A program made the translations under genes and the position numbers. From NCBI GenBank assembly GCA_037954325.1, contig JBBMNZ010000026.1, forward strand, positions 5,583,501-5,647,500: DNA of 64,000 nt. Direction: 5' to 3'. The stretch's first letter is position 1, and every line of letters begins with the position of its first letter. Of the stretch, positions 34,101 through 48,103 are shown one piece after another. Origin of the DNA: Fistularia commersonii (taxonomy: Eukaryota > Chordata > Actinopteri > Syngnathiformes > Fistulariidae). Under the pieces are notes generated by a model that saw only the letters and a list, made by a program, of their open reading frames with translations, made no database searches and was not told the origin of the DNA.

Positions 34101-34939
34101 ACTACACACACTCCATCGTGAAGGTAAAGCCCGTCCCGGCAGCGGTTACATTGCTGGGTGTCACGGCACAGCGTGCATCCTTTTGAGCAGTCCTCACAGC
34201 GTCCGGACGTCGTGTTGCTAAATGTACCGGCGGGACAACGAGACGTGCACGTCTGTCCGGCCATCAGGAAATGACCTGTGTGAGAACGTGTTGCCGTGGA
34301 ATCAGGTGTTACATGCCAGTGTGGATCAAGATGGCCGATGCCCTTTGCACAATGTCGGAGTTGAAAATCTAGATTTGTATTTTGCAACTTCAGTCCCATT
34401 TTTTAGTTTGCCTATCATTTTTTTTTTCTCAGCAGAGTCATTTAATTATTTCCCAAAATAAAGGGCAAGTGATAGCCCATCGAGAAACTGCCTAAACAAT
34501 AAAGAAAAAAAAAGGCAGGCGTTTTTAAGTTACAAGTACAAGATAGCTGCTATGAAAGTACCCCCCAAATTTATTGGAAAGTATTATTGACCAAAAAATG
34601 TTTAAATTCTTAATTTATTCAAATTCCATTTTCAGATCATTGATAATGTTGCATCTGAAAGGAGGCTGGATAAATTCATTTATTCACACCTCCTGCCCGG
34701 AATCTACTCTAGGTATGGGCATACTTCTTTATTTGTGACACTGGTTGTAAGTGAACAAAAAAACACAACAAGCAGGTTTTCCAAAACAAACAAACAAACA
34801 AAAAAATATGTATTTTTTAAAATATATATATTATATAGAGAAATATGGCTATCTATAGAAATGTATTTTTATATATATTTGATGTATTATAAAATGTATA
34901 CATATATATTTTGTGAATTTTGTGTACACATAAAATAAT

Positions 34940-34984
<45 letters not shown>

Positions 34985-37900
34985 CAAAATCATCAAACAT
35001 AATTAGCAGGTTCCCCCCTAAATAATCTTATTTCATATAGATATATACATACATTTTATACTATATATCAATACTATACACATATACATTTTAAAATATA
35101 CTATATTATAAATATACTTAAAAGAGGCGACAAGCTTGCGGAACATAAATGGATGTCGTAAGGGGTGTAACAGCCACGAACAGAAACATCGGTACCTGAG
35201 TGGCAACTGATGCAGTCCTTCTTCCCCACATCTGAGCATGTTTTACACGAGGGGTAACACTGCTCACATTCACCTCGACCTGAAACACGTCAGATGGAAA
35301 TCAGGAATGTGTCACGTGCAGAAAGGCTTTCCGAGTTTCTAACAATAAGCAAATTGCAATCAACAGGTATTCTTAGTTCCAAATATTACGTTGTACTCAA
35401 AACAAAGAGGATACATTTGTGTATATATATCAACTTAAAAACAGGGTGACGGTGAAATTCAAGTGAGTTTGGTCATACTGTTTCTGAAGAATTTCTCAGG
35501 GCAGGAGGATAACTGCTTGTTCTTCAAACACTCTCCGTCACTCAGAGTGAATTCCTCCGCACAGGAGTCGCAGTCGTCGTACAGTGGACCTCCGCAGGTG
35601 CGACACGCCTTGTGACAGGGCTCACACTCACGGCTCTCCTCGTCCACAAAGAAACCTTCCTGACAGTGTTTCACACATTTTCCATCTGGAGAGGCACACA
35701 CAGTTTGGTTTGTCTTTCCAGGGAATAATACAAGCTGTTGGCGGATGTTTGTGATCACTCTTACTGGGTGGTGACTGATAATAGAGCATCATTCTTTGGG
35801 ACAAAGATGTGCAAGATGGTTCCAGGGTGAGGCTCAAAGAATGGATGTGAAAATATATCACGTTAACTTTGCAAACTCACATCATCAGACAGCCTGAATA
35901 TATCTGATTCAGTTTGAAGTAAAGTTCAAGGATGGAGGAGTTTGAGGGAACTTAATTTTTGTTTAGTCCAATACATCAAGATCCCTTTATTCCCACACCT
36001 TTTTCATGATTGATTATCATCAGAATCAGAATCTCTTTATTTGCCAAAAGTTATTAAAAAAAAAAAAAGTTAACTTAGCAATAAATCACTATAAAAAAAA
36101 TTGTGCTTTGAAAAAAAATATACAATTAAAGTTAAATTTAGGTCATATTAACATCATTCAATCATATCTATATACCACTTATCTTGCACTCATGGTTGCA
36201 GCCATGCTCAGGGTATCAAGGAAATTAAGATTATTTTACTGTATTAAGATATTACATATGTTATCCCAGCTGTCGTTGGGCAAGAGGCAGGGTTCCCCCC
36301 TGCACCGGTCACATGAAGAGGCATCACCCACTCACACATCTCAGGATCTCCACTGATCCTCCTGCATGTTTTGGACTTGCAGACACAGGAAGAACATGGA
36401 GGCTTCCCTGCTGGAATCAAATCAGGGACCATCTTGCCGTGTGGCGGAATTACTAACCATCAACCACCGTGCCGCCCAACATAAACGTTATCATTATCAT
36501 CATTATGATTTTTGTTTTTATTAGTGTTGTTATTTTGGCAGCTGACATTGTGGTCTGTAGTGAGAGCAGGGAACAGGTTGAGGAAAATCTAGAGAGGAGG
36601 AGAGGAATGAAGGTTAGTCGCAGCAAGACAGAATATATGTGGGTGAATGAGAGGAACCCGGGTGGAACGGAGAGGCTGCAGGGAGTGGAGATCGAGAAGT
36701 TGGAGGATTTCAAGTACGGAGCAATGGAGAGAGTGGAAAAAAAGGTAAAGAAATGGGTTCAAGCTGGTTGGAATGGGTGGGGAAAAGTGTCAAGGGCTAC
36801 TATGTGATAGAAGACTATCAGCCAGAATGAAAGGAAATATGCACAATACAGCGGTGACACCAGCCATGCTGTAGGATCTAGAAACAGTTACAATGACAAA
36901 ACAACAGAAGGTAGAACTGGGGGTCAAAGAGATGAAGATGTTGAGGTTCACTTTGGGAGTGACCAGGATGGATAGGATCAGGAATGAGTCCATCAGAGGG
37001 ACAGCACATGTTAGATGTTTAGGAGAGAGAGAAGGTCAGAGAAGCCAGACTGAGATGGTTGGGTCAAGTAAAGAGGAGGGATGGTGAATATATTGCTGGA
37101 CGGATGCTGGAATTGGAGCTGCCAGGCAGGAGGTCTGGAGGAAGAGCAAAGAAAAGATTTACGGACGTAGTGAGAGAAGATACTAAGTTAGGAGGATACA
37201 GAGAATATTGTTCGATGGGGAAGTTCGGGTCGAAAAAAAGAATAAGATTGTTATAATTTTTGGTGGTAAAAGTCAGAAAAAAAGTCAAAAGTCAGAAATG
37301 ACCAGTTAGTGGAATCTTTGTTCGGAGTTCTGTGGCTAGGCGGACTTGAGGGAAGATTGCGCCAAATACTACCGGAGATGTAGAATCCGTCTTCGCACCA
37401 GAAGCATTGGGACTTATCGCAGATTAAACATCGGGGGTCGTCACATGGCGAGCACACCATGGTGTCCGTCACACCGAAGGTCCGGTCCGGGCAAACCTGA
37501 TGACACTCGGAGTTGAGCCTGGAAAACGTACAGTAGATGCAGACGCTATGAAGGAAAGAGTGGAGGCACTGAGGAAGGGTTTCGGCACAGACACATACTT
37601 ATAGTAATTTTCTTCACATTTGAGGCAGACAGTTTCCTGCTCCTGGTGGTGTGATGGCTCTGTGATTTTGGGCAGAAACAAAAAGAGTTTTCACAGTTTT
37701 CTTTCAAAATAAAATAATATTTTACAGTCAGTGCTTGTACCATTTACTTACATCCTACAGGTAACTTGATGTAGGGATTTTGTTTGCGCGGACATGTGAA
37801 GCAACAAATCATACTAATGAATCTGTGTCATTTGAACAAAAAGGAAATATCTAAAAAATTAATTATTAGATATTACTATATTCTATTAAATAAATACTCT

Positions 37901-38113
37901 ACACATTCCATCTTATCCTGGCTTATCTGTGTTGAATAATATAATAATAAGTTGAATAATAATAATAATAAAATTCATGTTGAGAATAAAAACAAAATAA
38001 ATAATTAATAAAAATTAAAAAAATATACAATGATTATAACTCATGATATTGTATATAGAAAACATGTGTTAACACATGCATTGCAAATCATAACATATAC
38101 ATATATGTGTGTG

Positions 38114-38145
<32 letters not shown>

Positions 38146-38804
38146 AACATATATATATATATACACTCACACACACATATATATAAAAGTTTAGTTTTTT
38201 TTGGTTTTGAGAAGAAGGAACCAAATTATAGATGAACTGGTGATGACAAATAATTTGCTGTTTATTTTCTGAATGAACAAATAGTAATATTATTATTGAA
38301 ACCTCTCATCTACTTGATTTACAGTTTCAAAGAAAAAAAAAACAGGGGGGAAATATTTGATTCTGACCCGTGACCCTTCATTTCCTCCAAAAAGGATCTC
38401 ATTCGTTACGATTTATTTCCATTTATGTTTTCCTCCTTTCATTTATTAAGTGAAATTTGAAAGTAAATACAATTACAGTGTAATTGACATGTAATTGCAG
38501 TGTCCTTTTCCCACCAGCAGGAGGAACCCTTACAACATACAATGAATGTTTTCCAGTTGGTTGTCAGACAGACCTGATCACAATTAAAGTGGGATCAGAG
38601 CAAATCGTGGATCAGACTGATGCGTGTTTTTCACTGAGAGCGTCTGTCAGCATCACCGCGCCACCATCACGTGTTCACGTTGTACGGCAGGTGTGTGAGC
38701 AGCAACACGCGTGTGTCATGAGTGACAGGTTTGGAAAGCCTAGTGGAGCCTGGACAACGCAGTATTGATCAGTAATTGAAGTTGCTGTGTGTGAGGGAGT
38801 CCTT

Positions 38805-38837
<33 letters not shown>

Positions 38838-39450
38838 ACAGAAGAGGGGGTTATTTTTATACCATAATTAATTCCTGCTGTCAATCAGAACAAAACAACA
38901 AGTAACCGAGGAGGAACCCGGCTGTCATCCCTCCGTCCGGTGATGATAAAACATCTCCAGAGATGCAGGCTGGGAGATGGAGAAAAGACAGGACCAGACA
39001 AGGACAGGAAGAAGCCACGGAGAAATTGCAAAAGGGGAGACGGAAGAAGAGATGGAAATAACAACTTATAAAAAGACCGTTCAGAAAAAAAGGGATATTT
39101 GACCCCCACACCTTCTTCTTCTCCGCCGTGTCTCCCTCCAGCACCCTCAGCTTAACACTGCGAGCGGTTTGCACTTCAATGCGGTCGACAAGCCACTACC
39201 TGCGAAAGCCATTACTCATACAGAGAGAGGGTGAGACTGGAAGAAAGGAAAAGGTGGGGAGACGCACAGATACAGAACAAGAGAGCGGGAGCGAGGAGCC
39301 GGAAATCATGCCCTCGGGCTGTGTCTATGCGAAGGCAGAAAAATAGTGTCTGCATAAATATTAACTGTGCAAGCCAGGGGAGGGGGGCGACTTCAACAGA
39401 ATTTAAACTGGCATACCCAACCTGAGGTATGCACTTGTGGAATGTGCAAG

Positions 39451-39485
<35 letters not shown>

Positions 39486-42400
39486 ACATATGATAGACAC
39501 GCACATCACTCTTATTCAAGGTCAGAGAAAAGGGAAACAAAACCATTGTGAATGTTAAAATGCAACAGTTTTGACGCAAGGCAAACATTTAGACGAATAT
39601 ACGCAGTTTTTGGGAAGCGGTGAATAGATTTGTGAAAATACATGAAGCACAACGTCTATGAGGAGGGAGGTTTTCTCCAGAACTACTTTCCGCTCCAACT
39701 TACTGACGGTTGAGATCCTTAAAAAACAACGTCAGTAAAGTCGCGATGGCCAAATAAACGGGACGGTGAACGAATCGAAGCCCTCGGATTGCGGATCGTC
39801 GGGTGATTCTGTGAGACAGGAGGGGTTCGATCCGGCCGGCTTCGCTTTGTCACATGGCTTCGGGGCACGTGCTCATCCGAGCCACGTTTGAAATCACACA
39901 AAGCCCGGACGGATTTTAAACCAGACACCTGCGGCTCATGATTAAGAACTAACAGTATGCAGAGAGGACAGGTGGCGATGCAGCGAGGGCTGCGATTCAA
40001 GGAACGCGTTTTCATTAACGTTCGAAAGGGCCTCGGATCTCCTCGCTTGGCTCGGAAAAATTGTTCCACAAAGCAGAACAGACGCATTTGCCGATGCGGT
40101 TTTGCTCCGAGATGCTGGAACCGCCTGTCAGAGGAGCGGAAAGTATTGCTTTTTAAAATTAAAAACTCACGACCCACCCATTCAGTCCTGCCATTATTCA
40201 CTGCGTCATTGTTTCGATGCCAATTTGTTTCTGGTCTATCAATAGTTTTAACAATATTTCTCTGTTTTTCGTGATGAAAAGAGTATTCCTCTCGGGTCAT
40301 TAACGCTGTTTTAATGAATTCAATTTCATTTCACTTTTTTAGTGTCATTATCAATTAACTTTGTCAATATGATAATCAAGTATTAGCATTAAACAATAAT
40401 GCTACGGCTTATAATCTGCGTTAAATTCTATTTTGCTTTGGCGATAAAGTTTGATTGATAGATTGGAATTGCTGGGAGAGATTGGGCTGTACAAAAACAC
40501 ATTACACATGAAAATATGCATTAATTTGAATTCACAGAGCGTGGCTAACACGGTTTTGAGCGATTTTACATTTAATTTGACTGCAAATGAAGAAATGAAT
40601 ACATCTTCATGGAAAAATATATATAAATTGATAACATTGTTGAATTTAAGGGTGTGTAATAATATCACAGCAAAAAAAACACATATTCATCCATAAATTT
40701 TCTTATTACGAGAAGAACCGTGGCGTTCCTCTAAATTCTACAAATAAAATTCTATTGAACGATAAACGTCGTAATCTTTTAACTAAACTCAGTCCTTTTT
40801 AAACCTGATGCCAGATCTGAACCTCGGCGAGGAGGGAAGAAGAAAAAAAAAATACATCAGCCAACCGTCTTTTCAGCCCCAGAGTCATTTGTCTGAAAGC
40901 GCCCGGTGCAGTTGGAGCTGCAGGCCCACACATGGAGCCAGCATATACACGTGTGAGATGCCAGACGCGCACATTATGAATTACAGGATTTAAAAACTTT
41001 AATCCACTAAGTGACATGTTTAGCTCGCTGAGGCGTGATTATGAGGAGAGAGAGAGCGAGAGCAGGAGGCGAAGGCAGCAGTGAGAGGAAGGATGGTGAA
41101 TATTCCAAGCTGAATTTATAATGACATAATAGCAGCCCGTCTCCACCACAGACTAACTCAGCACAATAGCAACGGTCTACGGGATGTTACTGATCATTCT
41201 TGGAAGGAGGCGATGCTCATCCTCATGTGGTTTGCACTTTGGGGAGAGGTATGAGGGGGCAGGGAGAGAGCTCGGGCAGACCGAGCGCCATTGGGGAAAG
41301 ACGCGTTACCGTCTGTTTGGACACAAGTTTCCTTCCCCCCCCCCGAGGGGAACCTCTGCGCGGCGGGCTCTCGGAACGGGATAAAAATCCCATGCGCTGC
41401 CGATGTGGCGTCATCTCGGGAAACGACAAAGTAAATGCGGTGCGAATTAGCACATTTTGAGTGCAGATGGCAGTCGGGAGCACGGCCAGGTTTAGAAATA
41501 TGTTGAGGTTCGCTTTGGGAGTGAGGAGGACGGAGGGGATCGGGAAGGAATCCGTCGCAGGGACGGCACATGTCCTGGAGATCAGGTCACACTGAGGTGG
41601 TTTGGACATGCACAAAAGAGCTGAAGATCTGGGCAGAAGGAGGTTGAGGTTGTAACTGCCAGGCAGGAGGTCAGGAAGACCACAGAGCAGGTTTATGGAT
41701 GGAGAGACAGAAGACGTGAAGTTAGTTGGTGTGAGAGAGGAGGATGCAGAGATAAGGTTAGATGGCCGTCACGACCCCTGAAGGGAGCAGCTCAAAGGAG
41801 AGGAAGAAGAGGAGGTCTCACATTCTGTGGTAGACAAAGAACTCAGATTATTTACTGGAATCAATAAATTATTAAAAAAATTAGAAAGTAAAAAAAAAGA
41901 CTAAACTCTGAGTAAAAGTTGGTTTGAAACTGGTGAAAAAGAATACCATATGAGACAATAAAAAAGGACACCATGACAGAGCCAAAAGTTAAGGTTCATT
42001 ATGTAAAATGTGTGACACTGATGTTGAAAATACTTTGTCATAAGTGCAGTTTGTAAGTGTCGAGCCACTTGTAGTTCAGTTTGGCAACCTCACGCACAAA
42101 CATATACATATACATTTACATATACATATGTGTGTATGTGTGAGTGTGTAAAACCTATATATACACACAGTGCAGTTTGTAAGTGTGGAGTCACTCATAG
42201 CTCACTTATATGTACATACATATGTACATATATATATATATACATACCGGTATACAAACACATATATGTGTGTGTGTGTGTGTGTACACAGTGCAGTTTG
42301 TGTGGAGCCACTTGTAGTTCAGTTCAGCATCATCCCAGACATACATATATACATATACACACACACATAAACATACATACATGCATATATATATGTGTGT

Positions 42401-43416
42401 GTATATGAGTGTGTGTATAGGAAGTGGTGTCTCTACTCACTGTGGTTGCACTGCTTGCAGCCTTCATCACAGGGCACACAGTCCCCGTTCTCTGCATCCA
42501 CCACCTCTCCTGATGACCGCAGCGCATGAAACCAAAAGAAGAAGTGATAAAATGATGACTATCCAATGACAGAACAGAAATAAAAGGTTGTGCGGGGACG
42601 GATTAATAAGGGAAACCCATTTCCGCACATTTCCGTGACTTGTGGCAACCCGAACCGTGATGAGGATTGTGATTATCGCTGCGATGTCACTTTTAATTAC
42701 AAGTGGAGAGGAGAATGTCAGATGAGCGGCCAGACGGGCAAAACAAACAGATCCCTGCTGCACCATCCGCAGCAGATGAAATTTCGCCCGCTCCAGAGTT
42801 CAAGCTGTCTGCGGAGCGTGTCGAGACCTGCCTGCCACATATGATAAGAATTTTGTCTCATCCTCCCACTTTAACACTCGATATCCCCACATACTAACTC
42901 TCACTCTTCACCTCTGGCTCACATGTAATGTAATGAAGCCGAAACTCCACACCTTCACCGCCTCGTATCTTAAATATATCCAAAAAATCTCCCCCTTATT
43001 TCTCAATCCTCTTTTGGCCGGCAGCCACATTTGATCTCATGCGATGAGATCAAGCGCAGCGTGTTCATCTTTCACAATTTCTTGGGAAAAAAAAAAAAAA
43101 AACCTTGATGGATGCATTTCGCCTGCTTGGGCATTCACAGTCGATTTCATGCGGTAATAAGCTCCTGACTCCGTGCCAGTGGATGACAATTATGGTGTTT
43201 CACGCCATGTCTTCTTTCAATCGCATGCACATTTCTTTACAGCGTGAAAGCGCGGCAGAAAAGCTCAGATACTCATATGTCGAGGACCCTTAACTGAATC
43301 TTCAAAAGCACCTGAGGCCCCTCGAGAAATGGCAGCACAGAAGGTTGAGCAGATTCTGCCCGGCTGAACACAACCAGACACAGCCTTGACTGCGACTTCT
43401 TTAACAATATTGGGGA

Positions 43417-43475
<59 letters not shown>

Positions 43476-46400
43476 ATTGCGTCAATATCTGCAGAAGTGC
43501 ACGAGGCTCCGAACAAAAACCTCCATCTGCTCCTTTCTGCTGCAAACGTGGTGCAAATGATTTTCTTTTCAAATCAACATCACATGTTGAGACTTTCACT
43601 TTCACCAAAAAAAAAAAAAAAACAGGGAGGGGATGGAGGCATTTTATGTTTGTTTATTGATTTGGTGCTTGATTACGTTTAAATCTCAGCTTAGGAGAAA
43701 CTGCTTTCCAACCCTAGGAGTGTTTTGCAGGCTAAAAATCTCCACCGCTCTTTTGCCATGGATGTAATAAGACACAGAATTTTCATTATTAGTCAGACTA
43801 TTTATTTATGAAAGAGTGAATGTCTCGAACTCCGTCCCGTGATCTCATCCGGCTCCCCGAGCGGCCCCTCACCTGCACTGCATTCTAGCGGAGAGCACCG
43901 TCCGTTCCGGAGCCGGTTTCCTCGGCGACAGCGCAGGCAGTGGGCCGATCCCGAACAGAGGATGCAGTCCGGGGGACAGGATTCACAACGTCCCTGAAAG
44001 GAGTGGAAGAACCCCTCGGGACACGCATCCCGACACTGACCCTGGAACAGGTAGCGGGCCGTGCCAAACGTATCTGCACGGAGAAGGAATAACAAATAGA
44101 AATCTGTACGAGAGCTCCGGAGTGACCATGCAAGCCGATACTCAACAACTATGCAGACATTCTCAGACAGGGAGTCATTAAAACATGCCTGGTTTGTGTC
44201 TCACTCATTCTGAATGTCACAGCAGACCAAACATTTTCTATTCTGGAGAAAAGTTTTTCTGTCTTTCTGTAAAAGTGTGTGTGTGGGTGTGTGTGTGTGT
44301 GTGTGTGTGTTTGCAACACTTTCACATCTGTGATTACCCCCGTCTTTATTTTTGGTCATCACCTCCTCTGGGCCTCTGCACTCCTCTGTGTCATCTTCCC
44401 CTTCCCGAAACCGCATCGCTATCAGAGGTCAATAAGCTGCTTGGCATGTGTCGCTCAAGCATGTGTGTGTTGGAAGGAGGAGGTGTGTGTGTGTGTGTGT
44501 GGAGAGAGGGCAAGATAAGACAGGTTGTTTTGAGAGAGAAATGACACGGTTGGGGTTGGGGGGGGTCTCTGATGGAGGGTCTCTTCATGCTATTATTGTT
44601 ATGTCTCATTGAGCTTCAGATAGAACTGCAATTAAACAGAACCACATTTGCAAACAGTCTGACAAAGTTACCGTCCGACTGAGACACACACACACACACA
44701 TACACACACGCACGCACGCACACACACACACACACACACACACCCACATGGAGCGGGGAGAGCGTTCGAGGGAGAAATCTGGTGTTAATCTTTTCCTTGG
44801 CCGTCTGATGTCTGTCAGCATGTGTGTGTGTGTATGTGTGTGTAGTTGGGTGTGTGCACACCACAATCTCTCTTGTGTAAATACTCATTCTGACAGCCAT
44901 AATACTGTCTGTGTCACTGTGATAAACACAGTAACGAGTATATTTCTTCAGCTGTGAGCTTCTATCGATCCCCTGGTTTTCATCCGATCGATCTCCATCT
45001 TCACAAGTCGATTTTTTTGAGGTCCAATTAGCGATTTTTAGATCCGGTGGTCACAAAGTCCAACCAACAGATGAAATTGTCACACGTCGTAAATTTGTGG
45101 GGTTTTCGTCTTTTTGGAATACAGTATTTAGGAATGATACAAACACAGGATGTCGAAAGGCGGACGGATTGGTTTGCAGCTCGAAACCGAGCAATGCGGA
45201 CGTGAGGAATCGCGTTACTCCCATCCGCGTCCGGCCGATGGCCATATGACCCATTTAATTCGATTAATTGACCTTTGGAGGATATAGATCAGTGGAGTCT
45301 GACTCACGTCATCTTTGGCTCCATCCTTCATTCCTCCAAACAACTTCTTTTTTTTTCTTTCCTCCATCTGTCCATTTGCGAAGTTGATTAACCCACTGTA
45401 CTTGTTTGGAATTTTGTGCTCATTCATTTACGATTCACATATTTTAGTTCGCCCTTTTCATTCGCCCTGTATTGTCTTGTGTTTTTTCTACAGTAATATA
45501 AAAAAAAACTCTGTGCGGGAAAGTATAATCAATTTCAACAAAAATAATCACTTATTTCAAATGGCATACTATTGATATATGTGAAATTTGTTAATAGTTT
45601 CACTTCCAAAATAAGTAGTAATGAACAAAAGCCATGGTTATTATGTGAAATGGCTTCCTCTTGTATAGCCTTTACGCTTGATTATGTTCACCGATTCACA
45701 CACACACACACACACACACACGCACGCACACGCACACACATGCACACACTAATGCCATGCAAGGCTCTAGCCAGGCCATCGGGAGCAATTTGTTGCCTTG
45801 CCAGAGGACACTTCGGCGTGCAGACAGGAGGGGTCAGAATAATTGTCGTCAGAATCGAACCGCCGACCTTCGGAACGGCGGGACGCCCGTCGTACCTCGG
45901 TCACAGCTGGTGCAGTTATCGGGGCCTTCGTCCGTGCACTCCTGGCAGGTGTGGTGACACTGGTGACACTGCCTCCCCATCGCGTAACGCCCCCTCTGGC
46001 AGCGAATGACGCAGCTTCCGTCATCGAAGAACCTGCAGGTGAAGGTGCAGATTTGACCGTCTTTTTGCTGTTGTCTAGGGTCGCTTTGTTCGTCTTTGTG
46101 TCGCGGTGGACGTCACGCCTTTGGACGTCCGAGCCGTCTCTCACCGTGTTGAAGGACAGCTGCTGCAATCCTCTCTCTCGGGCCCTGTACACATCTGGCA
46201 CGTAGCGTCGCACAGGTGACATTTCCCGTGTGGACTCATGTACTCTCCTGCAGGCGGAACAGCGACAGTGAAGGACACGACCCGAGTGAGTTCCCCGTTC
46301 TTGGGGAGCGATTCCTACTTTTTTCGTGCAGATTTCGTGTTCTGCTCGTATTTTTTTTTTTTTTAATTGTCGTCAAGTGTTCCGCTCGCTTTTTATTTCG

Positions 46401-48067
46401 GGAGGGTTTTTTTTTTTTGACGTTTCGGCAATTATAATCAACATTCGGCCGTGATTGTTTTCGTTTCTTTGGAATCCAGCTCATTATCCGAGCGGTTGTT
46501 CAAGTGTACGGTAACAGCTGTGTCACGTTGGCCTGTCTTCTCCTCTCTGTTTTGTGTGTTTACCGTTTGAGGATAGCGAGGGTTTAAAAATACCCTCACA
46601 AAACCCGAGTTTTTTCGTCCAAAACATCAAATTAAAAAAAAAAAGTCCGTCGTAGGACCGACATGCTGCCTAACTGCTGAGGGCTTTCCTGCTAAAAAGA
46701 TCTGAGACATCGTCCCGATCGTACAGATAGACGGCCAAATAAAACCAAACAGAGATTATCATTGTTTTCCCGGTTCGAGCGGATGGTTATCATAAGCGTG
46801 GAGTTACAACATCTCAGCTGGGTAGATAACGGCAGAATAAGTTTACATTTCAAAGCAACTCTTTTTTTTTTTTTTTGCATAGGAGAAAGATCCTTCATGA
46901 CTTCAGATCCTTTTTTTTTTAGCCTGAGGTTTCTTTACAGGTTTCTTCCTGAGGACGGAGTTGGTCCGCTGGGATCTGGCCCTGAGGGGTTAGCGCAGAA
47001 TTTACACAGGTCTGGTAGAGTTTTTAAAATTGAAATATGTAAATTAAGTCATTCATTGCTTGAACTAAAGTCAAATGGACCAAACTTTTTAGGTAACTTC
47101 CAACAGTATTTCTAAAAAGGGTCTTTTCCTTCAATGAATACTGACTAAATCCCGGAGAAGAGTTGGATCCTCTGCAAAGCCCACGTTTTTCTGTTAAGTC
47201 CGACTTGTCAGAAAGACACAGGTGGTCAGTGCAAACCAACCTTATCTGTGCTCTAACACACAAAGTCGATGACTACTTTGGTTTTACACTAGCGATGAAT
47301 TTTGAGCATTTAATTGGGTGCATTTAACTGTTTTCATTTTCTTTTGAAGCCTGAAGAAGTATTTTAAAAGTTGATATTTGTTTGGGGACAAACTTTTAAT
47401 GGCTCCTGTCGGGCATTGATTTTTTTTTTTTTATGTGTTTTTGCTTTATTTCAGCCAGCGTTCCGGCCAAATCTAGATGTAATTTGATTTCCCGAGAATA
47501 TAATAATCATATTTGACTAAAACAAGCATTTTCAAGGTGCGTATTACTTGCTGTTTAGTGATTTATAGTGCACTGGAGACATTTCACGAGAAAAACAATA
47601 TTAAATCGGAATTCTCTGACAACGTCAAAATATTTGCTTTCTGTTTGAGAATGAGAATCTCTTCCTACATGTCCGAATTCCTTACAGTCGAAAATGCGCG
47701 TGGGTTTCAGTTCGGAAAGTTGTTGCAAAACTCGGTAAAGGGGCGGAAAACTGGGATTAGTGGCACCAGTAATCTCAACACCTGGCAAAGCATTTTGTAC
47801 AGTCACTGGCAAAAATCGGGAACTCAATCATAATACGCAGGCAATTTATACTTTCCTTACATTCATAATATGGACGGAAAGTATTTTGTCTTACAATGCT
47901 GGAAAGTAAAGCTCTGTAAATCCAAAAAGAAAATAAAAAATCAACCTTTAGCTTCAACCTTGGCAGAAGTGAAAAGGCTTGGAACAAAAGAGGCACTAAC
48001 ATTGTCTCCTATCCCACCTTTGTATCGGACAAAAGTGACAGACACTGGCTAAGGCATGAAAACGAAG

Positions 48068-48103
<36 letters not shown>

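Larger units (their letters stand above)
37660..42440. other. PCSK5 intron w9-w10
   Basis: About 4.8 kb with several microsatellites, the second RT fragment, a 193-codon unexplained ORF on - (39719-40300) and a three-unit tandem repeat close to exon w9. Comparison with mammalian PC5 leaves no residue block unaccounted for, so no exon seems missing. Confidence 0.55.

Noticed and set aside
38484..38768. 94-codon ORF on + beside a PCSK5 microsatellite.
   Set aside because: No domain, no splice context and opposite strand to the gene; no support beyond being open.
42044..42410. CRISPR-like array of direct repeats.
   Set aside because: Three imperfect units with no short conserved repeat and unique spacer pattern, in a vertebrate intron; it is a minisatellite-type tandem.
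45767..46222. 151-codon ORF on the - strand taken as one coding unit.
   Set aside because: It crosses two PCSK5 exons and their intron in the wrong frame for most of its length; the real exons are 45896-46032 and 46145-46247.
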